This document shows, piece after piece, positions 5,325 through 8,546 of a DNA stretch of 8,546 nt; position 1 is the first letter of the stretch; each line of letters begins with the position of its first letter. Where the stretch lies: the NCBI GenBank assembly GCA_000435595.1, contig FR895371.1:3431-11976 (forward strand). Direction: 5' to 3'. This stretch comes from Firmicutes bacterium CAG:882 (lineage in GTDB: Bacteria; Bacillota; Clostridia; Lachnospirales; Lachnospiraceae). Under the pieces are notes generated by a model, which ran no database searches, had not been told where the DNA came from, and saw only the letters and a program-made list of their open reading frames with translations. The translations under genes and the position numbers were made by a program.

Positions 5325-5606
5325 ATGAAATTGAAGATAGCATTTTTACAACTGTTGCCTGAGCTAAACATAGAAGATAACATTGAAAAGGGAATAAGAG
5401 CGTGCCGTGAAGCCAAGGCGAAGGGGGCGGATATAGTGCTGTTTCCCGAGATGTGGAGCAGTGGATATGTTTTCACTCACAATGGAGAGTGGTTGGAGCA
5501 AAACTCCGTTTCATTGGATGTGGATATGTTGCGAATGTACAGAAAGCGTGAAATGGGTGGGCTTAAAAACAGGAGACCGAAATTATATGGGCTTATCAGC
5601 GAGTAG
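5325..5606 (+). pseudogene. Truncated nitrilase (carbon-nitrogen hydrolase), N-terminal part only
   Basis: GGAG (5313-5316) precedes ATG 5325. The first ~65 codons read as a nitrilase start: MKLKIAFLQLLPEL, then ADIVLFPEMWSSGY, where E42 is the catalytic glutamate. A full enzyme has ~260-300 residues with the catalytic lysine and cysteine further on; both are missing. After about base 5520 the nitrilase similarity stops and the frame ends at TAG 5604. Another frame there carries a possible acetyltransferase end, so the gene was probably cut by a deletion. A short product of 93 residues could still be made but cannot be an active amidase. The intact methyltransferase starts 20 bp after the stop. 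Confidence 0.8.
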
Positions 5607-5625
5607 GATTTATGGAGGCAATTAT
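5545..5625 (+). pseudogene. Possible 3' remnant of a second GNAT acetyltransferase
   Basis: Between the end of nitrilase similarity and the methyltransferase start, one frame reads VKWVGLKTGDRNYMG. The next frame reads YQRVGFMEA at 5594-5620, the shape of GNAT motif B (Y-x-x-x-G-F). Joined by one frameshift, these look like the last part of an acetyltransferase. No start or first half is present. This is a by-eye match over about 25 residues and needs a database check. Confidence 0.35.
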
Positions 5626-6279
5626 ATGGCGGATAAAATACAAAATGCTTATGAATCATCAAAAAACATATATGATGACGTTTTAACGCAGAGAAATTTT
5701 TTCAGCAAAATGTATATCAGGATATTTTGGAGCGGCACTGATGACAATGATATAGCGCGAAAAGTTTTATCATATATTCCTGACGATTTTTCGGGAAATA
5801 TTCTTGATGTCCCGGTTGGGACGGCTGTGTTCACGGAGCATAAATGGGCATCCCTGAAAAATGCTCATATCACCTGTCTTGATTACAGCACGGATATGCT
5901 TGAGCAAGCCGAAAAAAGACTTCATGGACAGGCACATATCAAGTGCGTTCAGGGCGATGTTGGAAATCTGCCGATGGACGATGAAGCCTTTGATATGGTC
6001 GTCAGCATGAATGGCTTCCACGCATTTCCCGATAAGCAAAAGGCATTTAACGAAACATGGCGCGTCTTGAAGCCGGGTGGAGATTTTATTGCCTGTTTCT
6101 ATATCAAAGGAAAATCAAGGAGAACGGATTGGCTTGTGAAGAACATCCTCTCAAAGAAAGGCTGGTTTTCTCCGCCATTTCAGACCGAGGAAGAATTGAG
6201 AGATATTTTACAGAAAATGTATAAAGAAATACATGTATACGTTGATGGTTCAATGGTATATTTTCATTGTGTTAAATAG
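5626..6279 (+). CDS. Class I SAM-dependent methyltransferase, 217 aa
   Basis: The start at 5626 is chosen for GGAGG (5614-5618) at eight bases and because family similarity begins there; the upstream in-frame extension reads through the nitrilase remnant. SAM-binding motifs are in order: NILDVPVGTAVF (58-69, motif I, with Ala where the third Gly is usual), an acidic D86 ending strand 2 (CLDYST), GDVGNLPMDDEAFD (110-123), and RVLKPGG (146-152). This is a Methyltransf_11-type fold that transfers a methyl group from S-adenosylmethionine to an unidentified small molecule in the cytoplasm. The start resembles UbiE/menaquinone-like relatives but no quinone genes are near. It appears intact and separate from its neighbours. 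Confidence 0.88.
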   Translation: MADKIQNAYESSKNIYDDVLTQRNFFSKMYIRIFWSGTDDNDIARKVLSYIPDDFSGNILDVPVGTAVFTEHKWASLKNAHITCLDYSTDMLEQAEKRLHGQAHIKCVQGDVGNLPMDDEAFDMVVSMNGFHAFPDKQKAFNETWRVLKPGGDFIACFYIKGKSRRTDWLVKNILSKKGWFSPPFQTEEELRDILQKMYKEIHVYVDGSMVYFHCVK

Positions 6280-6367
6280 CTTTGGATGCCTTGGAATGCT
6301 ATTGAGCCGGAAATTAAAAAACGTATATTTCTGCAACAGATTTGTAATTTTTTAATGGTAGGCATAA

Positions 6368-6925
6368 ATGAAAAAAGAGATTAAGATTAGAACATTTGAG
6401 ACAGACCTGTCGGTCAGACAGCTAAGAAAAAAGCTTAATGGAAAATCGAATATTTTTATCGACATAGTGTTGTATTTGTTTGTAGGCTGCTATGCAGCAA
6501 TGTCCGTGTTTGTCATGTTTTACAGTGTGGTGCTTGGAGTAATCATTCTTATTTGTCTGGCGGCGCTCGCGTGGTATGTGCAGTATTTACTTTATGCCGA
6601 CATATTAAAAAATAATTATGTGAAGCTCGGTGAAAACCAAATCACGATAAAATCAACTGCGGGTGCGGACAGGGTATTCGGGAGCAGAAGGACAATACCG
6701 TATTGTGAATTTAAGAAATATTACGTCGGAGGTTGTCATGCTTCATTTATCCCAAAGGCAAGGAACAGAAGCCTTTTATCCGAGGAACAGTGCAATGAGA
6801 TTTTCGGAGAGTATATCAATCTCATCGGCGACGGGATAAATGTGCTTGCGGTTGTGCCTTATACGAAGGAGCGGGAAGAGTTTCTGCGTGAAAAATGTAA
6901 TTATGAAAAAATTACAGAGAGGTAA
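6368..6925 (+). CDS. YcxB-like membrane protein, 185 aa (tentative family)
   Basis: A cytoplasmic basic start (KKEIKIRTFETDLSVRQLRKK) is followed by two adjacent hydrophobic helices (about residues 29-50 and 54-72), then a soluble beta-rich part with ITIKSTAGADRVFGSRRTI, PYCEFKKYYVG and FIPKA. Two helices, then a PH-like domain with an i-x-y-x-x-f...y.....f.iP pattern, is the layout of YcxB-like proteins. The role of that family is unknown. Only a weak binding site (GGTAGG) precedes the ATG, so expression may be low. The gene ends 14 bp before a clear terminator, making it the last gene of its transcript. Confidence 0.65.
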   Translation: MKKEIKIRTFETDLSVRQLRKKLNGKSNIFIDIVLYLFVGCYAAMSVFVMFYSVVLGVIILICLAALAWYVQYLLYADILKNNYVKLGENQITIKSTAGADRVFGSRRTIPYCEFKKYYVGGCHASFIPKARNRSLLSEEQCNEIFGEYINLIGDGINVLAVVPYTKEREEFLREKCNYEKITER

Positions 6926-6938
6926 GGTAGTATCAGAG

Positions 6939-6970
6939 GTGGAGTGGAAAACTACTCCGCTTTTGTTTTG
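6939..6970 (+). terminator. Rho-independent terminator after the YcxB-like gene
   Basis: GTGGAGTGG (6939-6947) pairs with CTACTCCGC (6952-6960) around an AAAA loop, nine base pairs including two G-T wobbles, followed directly by TTTTGTTTTG. Stem, short loop and T-run are all in place. Confidence 0.88.
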
Positions 6971-7011
6971 TAAAGGAGTGCAAAAAAACGGTGAAGAAAT
7001 TGTATATATTA

Positions 7012-7020
7012 TGATATAAT
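7012..7020 (+). promoter_or_regulatory. Extended -10 promoter in front of the broken nuclease region
   Basis: TGATATAAT (7012-7020) is a full extended -10 element, with only a weak -35 (TGAAGA, 6992-6997, 17 bp spacing). It lies just after the terminator and about 50 bp before ATG 7069. Its original gene is now broken, so it may drive a non-productive transcript towards glcK. Confidence 0.55.
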
Positions 7021-7068
7021 TAGTGTATTCGAAGAGAGTGAAATTTTGGAAGTATTGGAGCAAAAATA

Positions 7069-7191
7069 ATGGAAAATCTACATGTGTTAAACGTCGAAGG
7101 GAAGAACGGATTGTTGATGGAAGAATATTTACATGAGGAAATGTACAGATTTGTTAATAGTATTGATATGAAATGTATTTTGATTTTGTAA
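7069..7191 (+). pseudogene. Short open frame, 40 codons, likely gene start remnant
   Basis: GGAG (7057-7060) eight bases before ATG 7069 and the promoter upstream show this was once a real gene start. It reads MENLHVLNVEGKNGLLMEE, then ends at TAA 7189 in low-complexity CILIL. I do not recognise it. It overlaps the DUF1016 fragment in another frame, so a deletion junction probably lies near 7170. A tiny functional peptide cannot be excluded. Confidence 0.4.
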
Positions 7192-7373
7192 ATATCGCAC
7201 CACTGGTGCGAGAAATTAGCTGGAGCAACAATATTGTCATTATGGAGAAGTGCAAGGATGATTTGCAGAGGGAATTTTACATCCAAATGGCAAAACGCTA
7301 TGGCTGGACCAAGCGTGTGTTAACTAATTTTGTGGAAGCACAAACATATTTGAGGAAGAGTAAATATTTATGA
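7173..7373 (+). pseudogene. Fragment of a DUF1016/YhcG-type PDDEXK nuclease
   Basis: 66 codons reading IAPLVREISWSNNIVIMEKC, then KDDLQREFYIQMAKRYGW and TKRVL..F.E.QTY, which is the hallmark core of the YhcG N-terminal (DUF1016) domain: LVREI-W--N--IM-KCKDDL-REFYI-M-K-YGWTK-VL. Whole proteins have ~340 residues with a C-terminal PDDEXK nuclease domain; here both ends are gone and similarity stops after QTY. YhcG-type genes often travel with restriction systems, so this is probably the relic of a lost defence-linked gene. No ribosome binding site fits ATG 7173. The family call is firm; the gene is non-functional. Confidence 0.85.
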
Positions 7374-7455
7374 TAAAGAAAAAGCTTGCAAATGCCGCAA
7401 TGTGACACCGCAGGAAAGAGAAATTGCAGATAAATACAGCGGTTACATAAATTAA
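7354..7455 (+). pseudogene. Short 3' gene remnant of unknown family
   Basis: After a TGA at 7351 this frame is open to TAA 7453. It reads NIYDKEKACKCRNVTPQERE, then IADKYSGYIN. The composition and the ending look protein-like, but there is no start or binding site. It overlaps the end of the DUF1016 fragment by 20 bases. I cannot name the parent gene. Confidence 0.3.
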
Positions 7456-7458
7456 ATG

Positions 7459-7486
7459 TTGAGTTATACGTTTAAAGCATTATAAT
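7459..7486 (+). promoter_or_regulatory. Promoter of glcK
   Basis: TTGAGT (7459-7464) and TATAAT (7481-7486) are separated by 16 bp. Transcription would start about 20 bp before the ATG at 7513, leaving a very short leader with the strong AGGAGG at 7499-7504. A second TATAAT at 7487-7492 overlaps but is spaced badly. Confidence 0.7.
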
Positions 7487-7512
7487 TATAATAAAAACAG
7501 GAGGATTCAGGT

Positions 7513-8448
7513 ATGATTTGTTTTGGAGTTGACATCGGAGGTACAACAGTTAAGCTTGGAATGTTTAACGAGGCGGGGGAACTGCTTGAAAAGTGGGAGA
7601 TTCCTACAAGAAAGGAGAATGCAGGGGCTAATATCGTGTTTGATATCTGCACATCCATGGACAAGCACCTTGACGCTGCAGGATATAAGGTGGAGGATGT
7701 CAAGGGTGTAGGTGTCGGCGTTCCGGGTCCTGTTGTGAAGGATGGCACGGTAAATGGCTGTGTCAATCTCGGCTGGGGCGTGTTCAATATAGAGAGAGCG
7801 TTTGCAGACAGCTTCCATGGCGTTCCTTGTAAGGCTGGCAATGATGCGAATGTGGCAGCACTCGGCGAATATTTCAAGGGTGGCGGAAGAGGATATTCCG
7901 ATATGCTTATGGTCACACTTGGCACAGGCGTAGGCGGTGGTGTTATCCTTGACGGAAAGATTGTTGCAGGTGCGACTGGCGGCGCCGGTGAGATTGGTCA
8001 CATGCCGGTGGCACCGGGAAATACAGAGGTCTGCAACTGCGGCAAGAACGATTGTCTTGAGCTTGTAGCCAGTGCAACAGGAATTGTCCGCGAGGCAAAG
8101 AAGGCTATGAAGAATACGGACATTCCTACACCTCTGCGCGATATGGTCGATATTACCGCGAAGGACGTGATTGACCTTGCAAAGACAGGTGACAAGCTTG
8201 CACTCTCAGTTATGGACATTATGGGTGACGCGCTTGCGAGAGCAATCGCCAATGTCGCATGTACAGTCAACATGGAGGCAGTTGTCATAGGCGGCGGAGT
8301 GAGCAAGGCGGGAGCTTTCCTACTCGATTTCATTGAGGAGAAGTTTAAGAAGGTTGTGTTCAGACCTTGCAGCAAAGTGAAGTTCATCATGGCAGAGCTT
8401 GGCAATGATGGCGGAATATATGGTGCAGCGGCACTTGTGCTTGGCTAG
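7513..8448 (+). CDS. glcK: ROK-family glucokinase
   Basis: 311 residues, normal for the family; it phosphorylates glucose to glucose-6-phosphate with ATP in the cytoplasm, feeding glycolysis. The N-terminal phosphate loop is GVDIGGTTVKLG (5-16). The catalytic aspartate is D111 in AGNDANVAALGEY. TLGTGVGGGVI is the second phosphate loop. GEIGHM places E160 and H163, and C174-N-C176-G-K-N-D-C181-L-E supplies the three cysteines that hold structural zinc with H163. Ending AVVIGGGVSKAG and GGIYGAAAL complete the ROK signature. AGGAGG (7499-7504) lies eight bases before the ATG. GC is near 50% in sampled lines, well above the accessory genes to the left. Other ROK sugar kinases are possible, but the match to clostridial glucokinase is good. 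Confidence 0.94.
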   Translation: MICFGVDIGGTTVKLGMFNEAGELLEKWEIPTRKENAGANIVFDICTSMDKHLDAAGYKVEDVKGVGVGVPGPVVKDGTVNGCVNLGWGVFNIERAFADSFHGVPCKAGNDANVAALGEYFKGGGRGYSDMLMVTLGTGVGGGVILDGKIVAGATGGAGEIGHMPVAPGNTEVCNCGKNDCLELVASATGIVREAKKAMKNTDIPTPLRDMVDITAKDVIDLAKTGDKLALSVMDIMGDALARAIANVACTVNMEAVVIGGGVSKAGAFLLDFIEEKFKKVVFRPCSKVKFIMAELGNDGGIYGAAALVLG

Positions 8449-8455
8449 ACCATTG

Positions 8456-8486
8456 GGGACGGTGTTTTGGCTTCTTTTACTGTCCC
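8456..8486. repeat. Hairpin downstream of glcK (possible terminator or REP-like element)
   Basis: GGGACGGT (8456-8463) pairs with ACTGTCCC (8479-8486), eight base pairs with one G-T, around a 15-base loop. It starts seven bases after the glcK stop. No run of T follows directly (TTATGGC), so it is a weak terminator. GGGGACGG-type palindromes are recurrent intergenic elements in clostridial genomes, so a dispersed repeat is the alternative. Confidence 0.55.
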
Positions 8487-8546
8487 TTATGGCACACTTA
8501 TTCTTTAATTTGCGGATATATGGTAAATATCTGTCCTAAAGGTCGT

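Noticed and set aside
5461..5625. Longer N-terminus for the methyltransferase
   Set aside because: The extension overlaps the nitrilase remnant in another frame and lacks methyltransferase similarity; GGAGG before ATG 5626 marks the true start.
7464..8405. Several reverse-strand open frames opposite glcK
   Set aside because: They mirror the codon bias of the glucokinase gene on the other strand; no protein family or binding site supports them.
1..8546. Integron-style gene-cassette array
   Set aside because: Small same-strand genes of unrelated function suggested it, but no integrase and no attC-like paired core sites recur between the genes; only two gaps share an element, and that one looks coding.

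Overview
This looks like a low-to-moderate GC Firmicute of the gut Clostridia, most likely Lachnospiraceae. That is an inference from strong AGGAGG-type ribosome binding sites, TATAAT-type promoters, the style of the ROK glucokinase at the right end, and small accessory genes typical of that group. Every supported gene lies on the + strand. There is no rRNA, tRNA, integrase or transposase in the window.

Left part (1-1913): the 3' end of a GNAT acetyltransferase, a promoter, and a 63-residue two-helix membrane protein. These are followed by a roughly 480-bp non-coding array of nine 53-bp units, each carrying the inverted pair TTACGA / TCGTAA. Then come a cytidine/blasticidin-type deaminase and a membrane-anchored 146-residue protein.

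Middle part (1914-5245): about 440 bp of decayed sequence with a promoter-like site, then a tiny two-helix membrane protein. Next is a leader with two mutually exclusive hairpins, followed by a duplicated retropepsin-like protein with two Asp-Thr-Gly motifs. An AT-rich trio comes next: an isochorismatase-family hydrolase, a 59-residue DUF6440-like protein and a two-part GNAT acetyltransferase, probably one transcription unit. Two copies of a short element (2357-2425 and 3600-3671) bracket the small membrane protein and the retropepsin gene. They differ in the way protein-coding DNA does and both end in a stop codon.

Right part (5246-8546): the first ~65 codons of a nitrilase run into what may be the last codons of a lost acetyltransferase. 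After that come an intact class I SAM methyltransferase, a YcxB-like membrane protein with a clear terminator, and a wreck containing a DUF1016/YhcG-type nuclease fragment. The window ends with a complete ROK glucokinase (glcK) with its own promoter and a downstream hairpin.

As a whole the window reads as an accessory-gene zone that has gained and lost single genes repeatedly and ends at a housekeeping gene. The genes share no pathway; most are small-molecule-modifying enzymes or small membrane proteins. The most interesting unexplained items are the 53-bp array, the paired coding-like tails and the double-DTG protein.
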